Assembly: GCA_003600225.1 (NCBI GenBank)
Contig: QZFT01000036.1
Coordinates: forward strand, 1 to 64,000
Direction of reading: 5' to 3'
Length of the DNA: 64,000 nt
Source: Pseudonocardiaceae bacterium YIM PH 21723
GTDB taxonomy: Bacteria; Actinomycetota; Actinomycetes; Mycobacteriales; Pseudonocardiaceae
The notes beneath the pieces were generated by a model. The model did no database searches, was not told the origin of the DNA, and saw nothing but the letters and a program-made list of their open reading frames with translations. A program made the translations under genes and the position numbers. Shown one piece after another: positions 8,562-17,228 of this stretch; positions within the stretch are counted from its first letter, which is position 1, and each line of letters starts with the position of its first letter.

Positions 8562-9154
8562 GGAAGCTCCTCGCCCCTCTCCTCGCAGCGACACTGTTCG
8601 TCGCGGTGTCGTTGCTCAGTGGCTGTGCCACCGGCAACGACGCCGTGGCGCAGAACGGCGAGTTCCAGTTCGTCACCCCCGGCGGGCAGAAGACGATCTT
8701 CTACGATCCGCCGGAGAAGCGCGGCAAGATCAAGGAGATCAGCGGGGAAGACCTCCTCGACCCGGCCAAGAAGGTGAAGCTCAGCGACTACGCCGGCAAG
8801 GTCGTGGTGCTGAACATCTGGGGCTCCTGGTGCGCCCCGTGCCGCACCGAGTTCGCCGAGCTGCAGCAGGTGGAGGCCGAGACGGCTTCAGCCGGCGTGC
8901 AGCTGCTCGGCCTGGACGTGCGCGACTTCACCCGGTCCGACGCGCAGGACTTCATCCGCGGCCGCTCGGTGACCTACCCGTCGATCTACGACCCGCCCGC
9001 CCGCACGCTGCTGGCGCTGCACGGCTTCCCGCCGAACGTGGTCCCGTCCACCTTCCTGCTGGACAAACAGCACCGGGTCGCCGCGGTGTTCCTGACCGCG
9101 GTCACCGCCAAGGACCTGCTGCCCGTCGTACGCAGTCTCGCGGCGGAGAAGTAG
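8558..9154 (+). CDS. resA: ResA/CcsX-like thioredoxin lipoprotein for cytochrome c maturation
   Basis: A lipobox LLSGC puts the lipidated cysteine at C23, so the protein is anchored outside the membrane. The thioredoxin active site WCAPC (C92 and C95) lies in a TlpA/ResA-type domain, VVVLNIWGSWCAPCRTEF. Its expected role is to reduce apocytochrome c cysteines so that haem can be attached. The product has 198 residues, normal for ResA. ATG 8558 overlaps the previous stop by 4 bases. It sits directly before ccdA, its likely electron donor. The gene name is by analogy with system II clusters. Confidence 0.88.
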   Translation: MRKLLAPLLAATLFVAVSLLSGCATGNDAVAQNGEFQFVTPGGQKTIFYDPPEKRGKIKEISGEDLLDPAKKVKLSDYAGKVVVLNIWGSWCAPCRTEFAELQQVEAETASAGVQLLGLDVRDFTRSDAQDFIRGRSVTYPSIYDPPARTLLALHGFPPNVVPSTFLLDKQHRVAAVFLTAVTAKDLLPVVRSLAAEK

Positions 9155-9229
9155 GCCCTGTACTGGGCCGATGAGAAGGTGAGAAGCCCTCTCAGCTTCA
9201 CCTCCGGAGCGGTTACCTAGGCTGGGCCG

Positions 9230-9979
9230 GTGAACTATCAGGACCTGGCCATCAATGGACCGCTGCTGCTCGCCATGGGTGTCGCGGTGCTGGCCGGGTT
9301 CATCTCGTTCGCCAGCCCCTGCGTCATCCCGCTGGTGCCCGGCTACCTGGCCTATCTGTCCGGTCTGGTCGGCGTGCAGGCCCAGGAGCCCGCGGACGAA
9401 CGCCGCTGGCGGGTGGCCGGGGCTGCGGCGTTGTTCGTGCTCGGCTTCACCGCCGTGTTCAGCGCGGGCGTGCTGACCATCCTCGGGCTGGCCGATACCC
9501 TCCTCATCGACGGCCCGCTGCTGCAACGCATCGGCGGCATCGTCACCGTCTTCCTCGGGCTGGTGTTCATCGGCCTGATCCCCGCTCTGCAACGGGACGT
9601 CCGTCCGCACTGGGTGCCGCGCATCGGCCTGGCCGGCGCGCCGCTGCTCGGCGCGGTGTTCGGCCTCGGCTGGACACCCTGCCTGAGCCCGACGCTCGGC
9701 GGAGTGGTCGCGCTCGGCGTCGGCCAGGAGACCTGGGGCCGTGGCCTGATCCTGGTGCTCGCCTACTGCATCGGTCTCGGGCTGCCGTTCGTACTGCTCG
9801 CGCTGGGGGCGCAACGGTTCATCCGGGCGACCGATTGGCTGAAGCGCCACGTGCGTCAGGTCCAGTTGTTCGGTGGCGCGCTGCTCATCGTGGTCGGACT
9901 GCTGCTGGCCACCGGCCTGTGGTCGAAGTTGATAGGCCTGTTGCAGGGCACCATCGCCGGATTCGAGTTGCCGATCTGA
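9230..9979 (+). CDS. ccdA: Cytochrome c biogenesis protein CcdA (thiol-disulfide transporter)
   Basis: CcdA is a six-helix membrane protein that passes electrons from cytoplasmic thioredoxin to ResA. The 249-residue product has both redox cysteines in their family settings: C31 in SFASPCVIPLVPGY and C151 in GLGWTPCLSP. The GTG start at 9230 lacks a strong ribosome binding site but gives the correct N-terminal length before the first helix. The stop overlaps the resB start, TGATG, so the two are coupled. Confidence 0.94.
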   Translation: MNYQDLAINGPLLLAMGVAVLAGFISFASPCVIPLVPGYLAYLSGLVGVQAQEPADERRWRVAGAAALFVLGFTAVFSAGVLTILGLADTLLIDGPLLQRIGGIVTVFLGLVFIGLIPALQRDVRPHWVPRIGLAGAPLLGAVFGLGWTPCLSPTLGGVVALGVGQETWGRGLILVLAYCIGLGLPFVLLALGAQRFIRATDWLKRHVRQVQLFGGALLIVVGLLLATGLWSKLIGLLQGTIAGFELPI

Positions 9980-11535
9980 TGACTGACCTTCGTGCGTTCC
10001 TGCGGAACACCTGGCGCGGCCTCACCAGCATGCGCACCGCACTGATCCTGCTGTTCCTGCTCGCCGTCGCCTCGTTCCCCGGCGCGTTGCTGCCGCAGCG
10101 CTCGCTGAACGCGGCCAAGACGGAGGAGTACATCCAGCAACACGGCTGGTGGGGCCGGACCCTCGACCAGCTCGGCTTCTTCGAGGCGTTCGCCAGCCCC
10201 TGGTTCGCCGCCATCTACGTGCTGCTGTTCATCTCGCTGATCGGCTGCCTGATCCCGCGGACCGTCGAGTACGCCAGGCAGATGGTCGCGAAGCCCGTGC
10301 TGACTCCGCGGAATCTGGCGCGGATGCCGCACCACCACCAGGTGGAGACCGCGCTGCCGGTGGACGAGGTGCTGTCCGCGGCCAGGAAGCGGCTGCGTGG
10401 CTGGCGGATCCGGGTGGACGAGCAGCAGGGCACGATCAGCGCCGAGCGTGGCTACCTGCGGGAGACCGGCAACCTGGTCTTCCACTTCGCCCTGCTCGGC
10501 CTGCTGGTCGCCTTCGGCGCGGGCAAGATGTTCGGCTACGAGGGTCAGGTCATCCTGCTGGCCAACGGCAGCACGTTCTGCAACTCCGCCGTGCTGAACT
10601 ACGACTCGTTCCGCGCCGGGCTGCGGGTGGACGGCACCAACCTGAGCCCGTTCTGCCTGCGGGTGAACGAGTTCAAGGCCACCTACCAGCACAACGGCCA
10701 GCCCATCGACTTCCAGTCCAAGATGGACTACCAGATCGGCGACGATCTCAGTGGTGACCGGTGGCAGCAGGCCGACGTGGCGGTCAACCACCCGCTGCGC
10801 ATCGTCGGCGACCGGGTCTACCTGCAGGGACACGGGTACGCGCCGACCTTCGAGGTCACCTTCCCAGGCGGGGAGCAGCGGTCGAGCACGATCCAGTGGC
10901 GCCCCGGCGACCAGTCGACCTTCCTCTCCGAGGGCACCACCAAGTTCCCCGATCCGCCCGGTATCACCGACGAGCACCAGCGGCGGGAGCGGCAACTGGC
11001 CATCACCGGCCTGTTCGCGCCGACCGCCCAGTACAACGGGGCCATCCTGACCAGCGTGTTCCCCGATCTACTGAAGCCCGCGGTGGCCGTCGACGTGTAC
11101 CGCGGCGATCTGGGTCAGGACAGCGGACGCAGCCAGAGCATCTTCGAGATCGATCAGGTCATGGTGAAGTCGGGCAAGCTGAACAAGGTCGCCCGCAAGA
11201 ACCTGGAGCTCGGTCAGGACCTGACCCTGGACGACGGCACCAAGATCAAGTTCGCCGGGGTCGAGCAGTTCGTCTCGCTCCAGGTGTCCCACGATCCCGC
11301 TCAGGTCTACGTGTTGTTGTTCAGCGTGCTGATGATCGGCGGCATCTTCTTCTCGCTGACCATCAAGCGCCGTCGCTGGTGGATGCGGGCCACCCCGGCG
11401 GGTGAAGGCGCGGCCGCGGGACGTACCGTGGTCGACGTTGGTGGATTGGCTCGCACCGATCAGGCCGGATACGGCGAGGAGTTCTCCCGCCTGACGTCCG
11501 ACCTGGTCACCGAGCTGAACAAGAGGGGCGCTTGA
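9979..11535 (+). CDS. resB: Cytochrome c biogenesis protein ResB (Ccs1)
   Basis: ResB works with CcsB as the system II haem lyase that delivers haem across the membrane and ligates it to apocytochrome c. The 518-residue product has the family layout: three N-terminal helices (ILLFLLAVASFPGALLPQRS, IYVLLFISLIGCLIPRT, LVFHFALLGLLVAFGAG), a large external domain, and a last helix near residue 455 (YVLLFSVLMIGGIFFSL) followed by a basic cytoplasmic tail. ATG 9979 overlaps the ccdA stop. It is codirectional and overlapping with ccsB. Confidence 0.94.
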   Translation: MTDLRAFLRNTWRGLTSMRTALILLFLLAVASFPGALLPQRSLNAAKTEEYIQQHGWWGRTLDQLGFFEAFASPWFAAIYVLLFISLIGCLIPRTVEYARQMVAKPVLTPRNLARMPHHHQVETALPVDEVLSAARKRLRGWRIRVDEQQGTISAERGYLRETGNLVFHFALLGLLVAFGAGKMFGYEGQVILLANGSTFCNSAVLNYDSFRAGLRVDGTNLSPFCLRVNEFKATYQHNGQPIDFQSKMDYQIGDDLSGDRWQQADVAVNHPLRIVGDRVYLQGHGYAPTFEVTFPGGEQRSSTIQWRPGDQSTFLSEGTTKFPDPPGITDEHQRRERQLAITGLFAPTAQYNGAILTSVFPDLLKPAVAVDVYRGDLGQDSGRSQSIFEIDQVMVKSGKLNKVARKNLELGQDLTLDDGTKIKFAGVEQFVSLQVSHDPAQVYVLLFSVLMIGGIFFSLTIKRRRWWMRATPAGEGAAAGRTVVDVGGLARTDQAGYGEEFSRLTSDLVTELNKRGA

Positions 11536-12503
11536 TGCCGGGAACCACGATTGATCTGCGGCTGGCCGCGCTGAGCGACTGGACCTACATCAGCACCATC
11601 GCCATCTACTTCCTGGCCATGGTGCTGTACGCGGTCGAGCTGGCGTTCAGCCGCAAGCGGGCACCGGAGAAGGAACTGGTCGCAGCGGGTGCGGTGGTCG
11701 TGCCGTCCGCGGAGGCCACGCCGGCTTCAGCCGCCCGCCCGGAGCGTTCCCTGCCCGACCGCGTGGGGCGGATGGCGGTGGCGTTCACCGTGCTCGGCGC
11801 CCTGCTGCACGTGAGTTCCCTGGTACTGCGTGGCCTCGCCGTGGACCGGGTGCCCTGGGGCAACGTCTACGAGTACATCAGCTCGGTGTGCGCGGTCGCC
11901 GTCATCGCCTACCTGGTCTTTCTCCGCCGGCATCCGGTCCGCAGGCTCGGCGCCTACGTGCTGCTGCCGTTGATCGTGCTGATGGCCATCGGCGGCAAGT
12001 GGCTGTACGCCCAGGCGGCTCCGCTGGTGCCCGCGTTGCGCTCCTACTGGATCGTCATCCACGTGAGCGCCGCGATCATCTCCAGCGGTGTGCTGCTGAT
12101 CGCCGGCGTGGCCAGCGTGCTCTACCTCATCCGCAAGGCCAACGACGAGAATCCCCGACGCTTCGCGCGGATCGCGGAGAAGCTTCCGGAGGCGTCGGTC
12201 CTGGATCGCCTCGCGTACCGCACCACCATCTTCACCTTCCCGATCTGGACCTTCGCTATCGTCTGCGGAGCGATCTGGGCGGAATCCGCTTGGGGCCGAT
12301 ACTGGGGCTGGGACCCCAAGGAGACCTGCGCGTTCATCTCCTGGGTTTTCTACGCCTGCTTCCTGCACGCGCGAGCCACGGCCGGTTTCCGGGACAAGAC
12401 CGCGGCCTGGATCAACGTCGGTGGCTTCGCGGTGACGGTGTTCAACCTGTTCTTCATCAACTTCGTGCTCACCGGCCTGCACTCGTACGCAGGCGTCGGG
12501 TGA
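11535..12503 (+). CDS. ccsB: Cytochrome c synthase subunit CcsB/CcsA (haem handling protein)
   Basis: The 322-residue polytopic protein carries the tryptophan-rich haem-handling motif WGRYWGWDPKE beginning near residue 253, the hallmark of CcsA/CcmC proteins. About eight membrane segments are visible, and conserved histidines (LLHVSSLVLRG, VIHVSAA) are candidate haem ligands. ATG 11535 overlaps the resB stop; a TTG three bases earlier is less likely. It completes the system II set with resA, ccdA and resB. Confidence 0.95.
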   Translation: MPGTTIDLRLAALSDWTYISTIAIYFLAMVLYAVELAFSRKRAPEKELVAAGAVVVPSAEATPASAARPERSLPDRVGRMAVAFTVLGALLHVSSLVLRGLAVDRVPWGNVYEYISSVCAVAVIAYLVFLRRHPVRRLGAYVLLPLIVLMAIGGKWLYAQAAPLVPALRSYWIVIHVSAAIISSGVLLIAGVASVLYLIRKANDENPRRFARIAEKLPEASVLDRLAYRTTIFTFPIWTFAIVCGAIWAESAWGRYWGWDPKETCAFISWVFYACFLHARATAGFRDKTAAWINVGGFAVTVFNLFFINFVLTGLHSYAGVG

Positions 12504-12603
12504 GCGTGCGCGACTCGGGATAGATTTGCAGTACCCCGTGTTATGGGGGACCCACGCGGGGCACTAACGTCCTGCACGAACTCGGTGATCGGGGAGGCAC
12601 AGC

Positions 12604-13908
12604 GTGACCGGACGCTTTGATGACCAGGCGGCGACATCGGGACAGGCGACCCCTGCCGATGCCGATCCCACACCACCGACCGCGGAGATCCAGCAGCCGT
12701 TGTACACCGATCCCTCGGTGTCCGGCCCATTCCCGGTGAGCGGTGGCCCCTCGGGTCCATACCCGGTCAGCGGTGGCCCTTCGGGACCACACCCTGTTTC
12801 CGGTGGACCGTCCGGCCCACACCAGGTCGGGGGTGGGGCCTCCGGCCCATACGCGGTGCCGGGCAGGCACAGCGCCGACGGCTACGCGCCCGCCGTCTAC
12901 CAGCAGCCGCAGCAGCAGCCCGCCGGTCAGGTCGTGCCCGCGTTCGCGCAGCAGGCCCAGCCGCACGGTCAGCAGCCGCCGCCCGCGCACGATCTGGCTT
13001 CCTCCCGGCTGCTGAAGCAGGCGAAGCGTCCGCCGCAGTCCGGCTGGCGGAAGTTCCTGTTCAGCGCCACCGGCGGTGCGTTGAACCTGGGCGAGAGCCC
13101 GGCGGACACCAAGCGCCGTGAGCTGATCGGCCGGATCAACCAGCCGCTGCACGGCTGCTACAAGATCGCCATGCTGAGCCTCAAGGGTGGCGTCGGCAAG
13201 ACGACCACGACCACCACCCTGGGCTCCACGTTCTCCTCGCTCCGCGGCGACCGGGTGATCGCGGTGGACGCGAACCCGGACCGCGGCACGCTGTCCCAGA
13301 AGATTCCCCTGGAGACCACGGCCACCGTCCGGCACCTGCTGCGGGACGTGGAGCGGATCACCAAGTACAGCGACGTGCGCGCGTACACCTCGCAGGGCCC
13401 CAGCCGGCTCGAGGTGCTCGCCAGTGAGCAGGACCCGGCGGTGTCCGAGGCGTTCTCCGATGAGGACTACCGGCGCACCGTCAACCTGCTGGAGCACTTC
13501 TACAACATCGTGCTCACGGACTGCGGTACCGGACTGATGCACTCCGCCATGCGCGGCGTGCTGGACCAGGCCGACTCGCTGGTCATCGTGTCCTCCGGCT
13601 CGGTGGACGGCGCCCGTAGCGCCTCGGCCACGCTGGACTGGCTGGACGCGCACGGCTACCGGGACCTGGTGTCCCGGTCGGTCGCCGTCATCAACTCGGT
13701 GCGGCCGAAGTCCGGCAAGGTCGACCTGGACAAGCTGTCCGAGCACTTCGCCGCCCGGTGCCGTGCCGTCTGCCGCATCCCGTTCGACCCGCACCTGGAA
13801 GAGGGCGCGGAGATCGAGCTGGACCTGCTGACCCCGGAGACCAGGCTGGCCCTGCTGGAGCTCGGCGCCACCGTCGCCGATGACTTCCCGGCGGCTTCCC
13901 GCCGCTAG
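12604..13908 (+). CDS. MinD/ParA-family ATPase with repetitive Pro/Gly-rich N-terminus
   Basis: The 434-residue protein has a low-complexity N-terminal 135 residues, including five decapeptide repeats of the type SGPxPVSGGP and a Gln/Pro stretch. The C-terminal 260 residues are a deviant Walker ATPase: SLKGGVGKTTTTTTLG with signature K194 and nucleotide-binding K199, then VIAVDANPDRGTLS. Such proteins dimerise on ATP and position or activate partners at the membrane or nucleoid. By position it matches Rv0530, and its build also recalls EspI-type proteins. GAGG before GTG 12604 supports the start. The partner is unknown. Confidence 0.85.
   Translation: MTGRFDDQAATSGQATPADADPTPPTAEIQQPLYTDPSVSGPFPVSGGPSGPYPVSGGPSGPHPVSGGPSGPHQVGGGASGPYAVPGRHSADGYAPAVYQQPQQQPAGQVVPAFAQQAQPHGQQPPPAHDLASSRLLKQAKRPPQSGWRKFLFSATGGALNLGESPADTKRRELIGRINQPLHGCYKIAMLSLKGGVGKTTTTTTLGSTFSSLRGDRVIAVDANPDRGTLSQKIPLETTATVRHLLRDVERITKYSDVRAYTSQGPSRLEVLASEQDPAVSEAFSDEDYRRTVNLLEHFYNIVLTDCGTGLMHSAMRGVLDQADSLVIVSSGSVDGARSASATLDWLDAHGYRDLVSRSVAVINSVRPKSGKVDLDKLSEHFAARCRAVCRIPFDPHLEEGAEIELDLLTPETRLALLELGATVADDFPAASRR
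12718..12867 (+). repeat. In-frame 30-bp tandem repeats coding SGPxPVSGGP units
   Basis: Five imperfect 30-base units lie in frame within the MinD-like gene. The units vary mainly at the position after SGP (Phe, Tyr, His, His, Tyr) and decay in the last two copies (PHQVGGGA, PYAVPG). Such a repeat can change copy number by slippage without breaking the frame. Confidence 0.8.
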
Positions 13909-13915
13909 ACCCGTA

Positions 13916-13965
13916 CAGACGAGTGCGCCCCCGCCGTGAGCTCACGGCGGGGGCGCACTCGTCTG
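13916..13965. terminator. Perfect 25-bp-arm palindrome, bidirectional terminator
   Basis: The 50 bases form a perfect palindrome with arms starting CAGACGAGTGCGCCCCC and centre GAGCTC. It lies 8 bases after the MinD-like stop and between two converging genes, so it probably ends transcription from both sides. There is no T-run, which is normal for high-GC actinobacteria. Confidence 0.85.
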
Positions 13966-14012
13966 TTGGCGATCGGAGTTCCTTCGCGGGCGGATCGAGC
14001 AGATCCTGCTGC

Positions 14013-14177
14013 TCAACCCTTGCCGTCATCCTTACGGCCCAGCTTGCGGAGGAAGTCCGGATCGTCGTCCGGGGCCAGCGGGCGGGCCTGCGACTGGGTG
14101 CCTGGCTGTGGGCCGAATGCCCGCCAGGCCAGGACAGCAAGGGTGACCGCGCCCACGACAGCCAGTAAGTACAGCAC
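14013..14177 (-). CDS. Small single-pass membrane protein (54 aa)
   Basis: Reading the complementary strand from the GTG at 14177 gives a 54-residue protein. One membrane helix (LYLLAVVGAVTLAVLAW) is followed by a polar tail ending DFLRKLGRKDDGKG. A strong GGAGG (complement of 14185-14189) lies 7 bases upstream of the start, and the frame has high third-position GC. Codon 4 is TTA, which is rare at this GC content. It converges on the MinD-like gene across the palindrome at 13916-13965. The function is unknown; the start, ribosome binding site and codon use are what support it as real. Confidence 0.7.
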   Translation of the reverse strand: MLYLLAVVGAVTLAVLAWRAFGPQPGTQSQARPLAPDDDPDFLRKLGRKDDGKG

Positions 14178-14769
14178 CGCAGCACCTCCGGTTCACAATC
14201 TGCCCTTCAGATTAACCCCAGCTGGTGGCCCAGGGTGCGTCCGTACGCGCTACGAACACTTAACGCCTTCTGGTAGGAGTTCAGACCAGTTTGTGATCGG
14301 ACCCCGGAAGTAGGCCGATTACGTCACTCGATAGAGTGAAGAGTCACCGACTATCGGTGTCGCGTGGCAGTTATAGTCCGAGGTGACAGCCTCGCCGACG
14401 AGTGGAATTCCCGCCCGAGGAGCCGCAGGAGTACCAGCGTTCGGTCTATGCCGAAAGTGGCCCACCCGTTGCCGTCATAGGTTTCCGGCAATGGGTCCAT
14501 TGTATTCAGAGTGCCGCTCGCATTATTCGCCCGGCGCGGTGCCGCCCGCCGTTCGATCAAGATGCGCATCCGTCACTGTCCGCAGTCTTTGTATTTACGC
14601 TTCATGGAAAATCGGAAGAATTGTGCCGAGGGCTCATGTTTCCACTGGGCGGAACATCGCGGACGACTATGCAGGTCGCGCCCGATATTCGAGATCAACC
14701 GCCGAGCCTGCTGCCAGCCGGAAGCCGGCCGCGCCTCGCTCACGCACGGTGCCGCCTATGCGAATCGAA

Positions 14770-14789
14770 TGTCACCCAAAGGGGTGACA
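14770..14789. promoter_or_regulatory. GTGAC-type inverted repeat
   Basis: TGTCACCC and GGGTGACA form a perfect 8-bp inverted repeat separated by 4 bases. The short symmetrical arms suit a dimeric regulator's operator better than a terminator. A related site lies at 14932-14947. Confidence 0.45.
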
Positions 14790-14931
14790 AGGCTGTATTC
14801 TCACCGGGCGAGGCGATGTTGTACCCGGGCTCACGTTTACCGGCCGAATAGGGCTTTCGGTGGCGATTCGATGGCTATCGCATGGCGTATCCACATATGT
14901 TGTGGGCCAGATGCCCAAAGGGTGGGCGATG

Positions 14932-14947
14932 GGTGACCGTTGTCACC
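14932..14947. promoter_or_regulatory. Second GTGAC-type inverted repeat
   Basis: GGTGAC and GTCACC flank CGTT in a perfect 6-bp inverted repeat. It shares the GGTGAC arm with the repeat at 14770-14789, 160 bases away, suggesting a common binding protein. Confidence 0.4.
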
Positions 14948-15590
14948 TATTAGGCCAAATGCTCGCATCTCGTTAATCCCATTGTGGGGAGCCATTGCGA
15001 TGTCGTCGGAAGTATTAGTCGAGCACTCTGCAATCAATTGTCTTGGCGGCTTCGGACTCTCTGCCCATTTCCAGATAATCTGCATTGCCTGGTTTCGGTA
15101 AGGCATCGAGTTAATGAGAGCGCTCGAACCGTTATCCGGTTGGTGAAGGCTGGCCGATGCTCACGGTGGGTGTCGCTGCCGGCTCGTGCCGCGTGGTGGT
15201 ACAGACCAAAGCGCCAGGGTTACACCCTTGTCTGCCAGCGGCCCAGGGTGGAAAGCGGTCGACGTGAAGGAAATTCGCGATCCGCGGTGATCGCTACGGA
15301 ACGTTCATAACCGAGACAAAGTGAGGCGTATCCCGGTGTGCGCGGTGTCGTTGACAGCGTGTCTGCCAAGGACTGGCGGACGGCAAACCGAAGAATTTTC
15401 GAGTCACCTGGATGCCCTGGGGTGCGGAAACACCGCCGGTCGACCAGATCGGGGTGCCAAACCTCATAGTGGCCATCCGATCGGATGGTTTTCGGGGTAA
15501 TGTGACTCACGCTTAGTTGAAGACATGGGAGCGAATGAGCCCGGAATGGCGTATCTTTCGCCCACGCCAATAGGTCATAGGATCTGAGCT

Positions 15591-16574
15591 ATGGAGTTGG
15601 AAGTCCGGCACCTACGTGTGCTAGTCACCGTCGCGGACGCGGGCAGCGTCTCCAAGGCGGCCGCGAAGCTTGGGTTATCGCAGCCGTCACTGTCCGGGCA
15701 GCTGAAGCGCATCGAACGTGTTATGGGCTCGCCCCTGTTCGAGCGTTCCCCCACCGGGGTTCAGCCCACCGCGTTCGGTCGTTTTGTCCTGGCCAAGGCC
15801 AGGACCGTCCTTGCCGAGATGGCCGAGCTTCGGCCTGACTCGACCCGTCGCAACTCCGGTGAGCCACGCCAGCGCGTGGTCCGCATCGGAGGTGTCCCCG
15901 GACCTATCGTGTCCCGGCTCGCACTGTGCCTGCGCCGCCGGTATGCGGCAGGTGCAGGTATGGGGGACACGGAGGTGCACAGCCATGTGGAGCAGTCATC
16001 CATCTCGCTGATGCGCCTGGTCGGTTCCGACCGTCTGGACGGTGCGGTCATCGAGGAGTTCGCCGGTCACGAGCTGACCGAGGTTCCCGGTGTGCAGCGT
16101 TCCGAACTGGTTCCGGTCGAACCGGTGTTCGTCGCCCTCGCCGAACACCACCGACTGGCCGATCGGCGGGCGATCGCGCTGGAGGAGCTTGCCGAGGAGT
16201 CGTGGATCGTGGATCCGCTGACCGACTCCGGTGAGTCCTCGCATCTGCGCACCGCCTGCCAGACCGCGGGATTCGTCCCGCAGATCCGGCACCACGCCAC
16301 TGAGGCGGCGGCAGCACGGGGCTTCGTCGCCAGTGGTCAGTGTGTGAGTCTGGCTCAGGCCACCTCGCACGAGGGGCTGGGGATCGTGGTGCGGCCGCTG
16401 GTCGGCGACCCGATCGTCCGGCGCCTGGAGATCTGCTGGTCCGATCGCGGCGTCATCGATGGCGACACCCTGCGGCGCGCGGCGATCGAGGCCTACCTGG
16501 GCATCGTCGACGTCAACCCCAGCTTCGCCTACTGGTGGGCCGCTCACCCCGAGGTGCACCCGAACCTCGACTGA
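15591..16574 (+). CDS. LysR-family transcriptional regulator
   Basis: The 327-residue protein has the N-terminal LysR winged helix-turn-helix (LRVLVTVADAGSVSKAAAKL then LSQPSLSGQLKRIE) and a C-terminal effector-binding domain from about residue 95. LysR proteins bind DNA as tetramers and respond to small molecules. The target is not obvious, since no divergent metabolic gene is adjacent and the upstream region is the unusual 1.4-kb non-coding stretch. Leu29 is encoded by TTA at 15675, a rare codon here. An imperfect hairpin at 16645 follows the gene. Confidence 0.9.
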   Translation: MELEVRHLRVLVTVADAGSVSKAAAKLGLSQPSLSGQLKRIERVMGSPLFERSPTGVQPTAFGRFVLAKARTVLAEMAELRPDSTRRNSGEPRQRVVRIGGVPGPIVSRLALCLRRRYAAGAGMGDTEVHSHVEQSSISLMRLVGSDRLDGAVIEEFAGHELTEVPGVQRSELVPVEPVFVALAEHHRLADRRAIALEELAEESWIVDPLTDSGESSHLRTACQTAGFVPQIRHHATEAAAARGFVASGQCVSLAQATSHEGLGIVVRPLVGDPIVRRLEICWSDRGVIDGDTLRRAAIEAYLGIVDVNPSFAYWWAAHPEVHPNLD

Positions 16575-16644
16575 CCGGCAGGTGTGCACACGCCCGACGG
16601 ATGGTGCCCAGACCGATCCGAGAGCGTACGCACGGAAGTCACAT

Positions 16645-16689
16645 CCGTCGCCAAGGTGGACCGAGGGGTCGGTTCCATCTTGGCGACGG
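16645..16689. terminator. Stem-loop terminator after lysR-type gene
   Basis: CCGTCGCCAAG...CTTGGCGACGG forms an almost perfect stem of about 20 bp with one mismatch and one bulge around a GGGG loop. It lies between the LysR stop and the Lrp promoter. Confidence 0.7.
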
Positions 16690-16739
16690 GACAACCGGGG
16701 GACCACGGGGGCCGCGGGAGCCTGTTCTAGGCTCACCGT

Positions 16740-17228
16740 ATGGATGGTGTTGACCGGCAGATCATTGCCGCGCTGCGGGACAATGGCCGGGCGACCTACG
16801 CGGACCTCGGACGTCAGGTGGGACTGTCCGCCTCGGCGGTGCACGAACGTGTCAGCAAGCTGGAACAGGCCGGCGTCATCATCGGCTACCACGCGGTCGT
16901 CGACCCGAGGACGGTCGGCCTGGGCGTGACCGCGCTGGTCGGAATCCAGCCCAATGAGGGCGGCGAGGATGACGTCATCGCGGCTTCACTGGCCGCCATG
17001 ACCGAGGTCGAGTCCTGCTACGGCGTCGCCGGTGACGAGGCGTTCGTGGTCAAGGTCCGGGTTCCCACCGTCGACGACCTCGAGCGGCTGCTGGGCAAGA
17101 TCCGCCGGGTCAGCGGTGTCGCACGCACCCGCACCACCGTGGTGCTGTCCACCCGGTTCGAGGGCAGGCCGAACACACCGGGCAGCATCGCCCCCAACAG
17201 CAATGGCACGCGGAGTGAGAATGGCTGA
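16740..17228 (+). CDS. Lrp/AsnC-family transcriptional regulator
   Basis: The product has 162 residues. An N-terminal helix-turn-helix (DRQIIAALRDNGRATYADLG then LSASAVHERVSKLE) is followed by the RAM ligand-binding domain with the SCYGVAGDEAFVVKVRV strand pair. Such proteins form octamers and sense amino acids. The stop overlaps the next small membrane gene by 8 bases, indicating co-translation. The regulon cannot be deduced. Confidence 0.92.
   Translation: MDGVDRQIIAALRDNGRATYADLGRQVGLSASAVHERVSKLEQAGVIIGYHAVVDPRTVGLGVTALVGIQPNEGGEDDVIAASLAAMTEVESCYGVAGDEAFVVKVRVPTVDDLERLLGKIRRVSGVARTRTTVVLSTRFEGRPNTPGSIAPNSNGTRSENG

Larger units (their letters stand above)
14190..15590. other. 1.4-kb low-GC region without a convincing gene
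   Basis: GC content falls to the mid-to-upper 50s by eye, against about 70% around it. Open frames exist on both strands, but none shows actinobacterial codon bias, a good ribosome binding site plus start, or a recognisable domain. Several GTGAC-centred inverted repeats lie inside. It sits upstream of the lysR gene, so it could be a long regulatory leader, a non-coding RNA locus or a decayed foreign insert. No tRNA or riboswitch was recognised. Confidence 0.6.

Noticed and set aside
14402-14851. 149-residue frame in the low-GC stretch
   Set aside because: Codon positions show no GC bias, three overlapping frames are equally open, and the translation has no recognisable segment.
15220-15570. 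116-residue complementary-strand frame upstream of lysR
   Set aside because: No ribosome binding site or codon bias; Cys/His residues are scattered without a motif.
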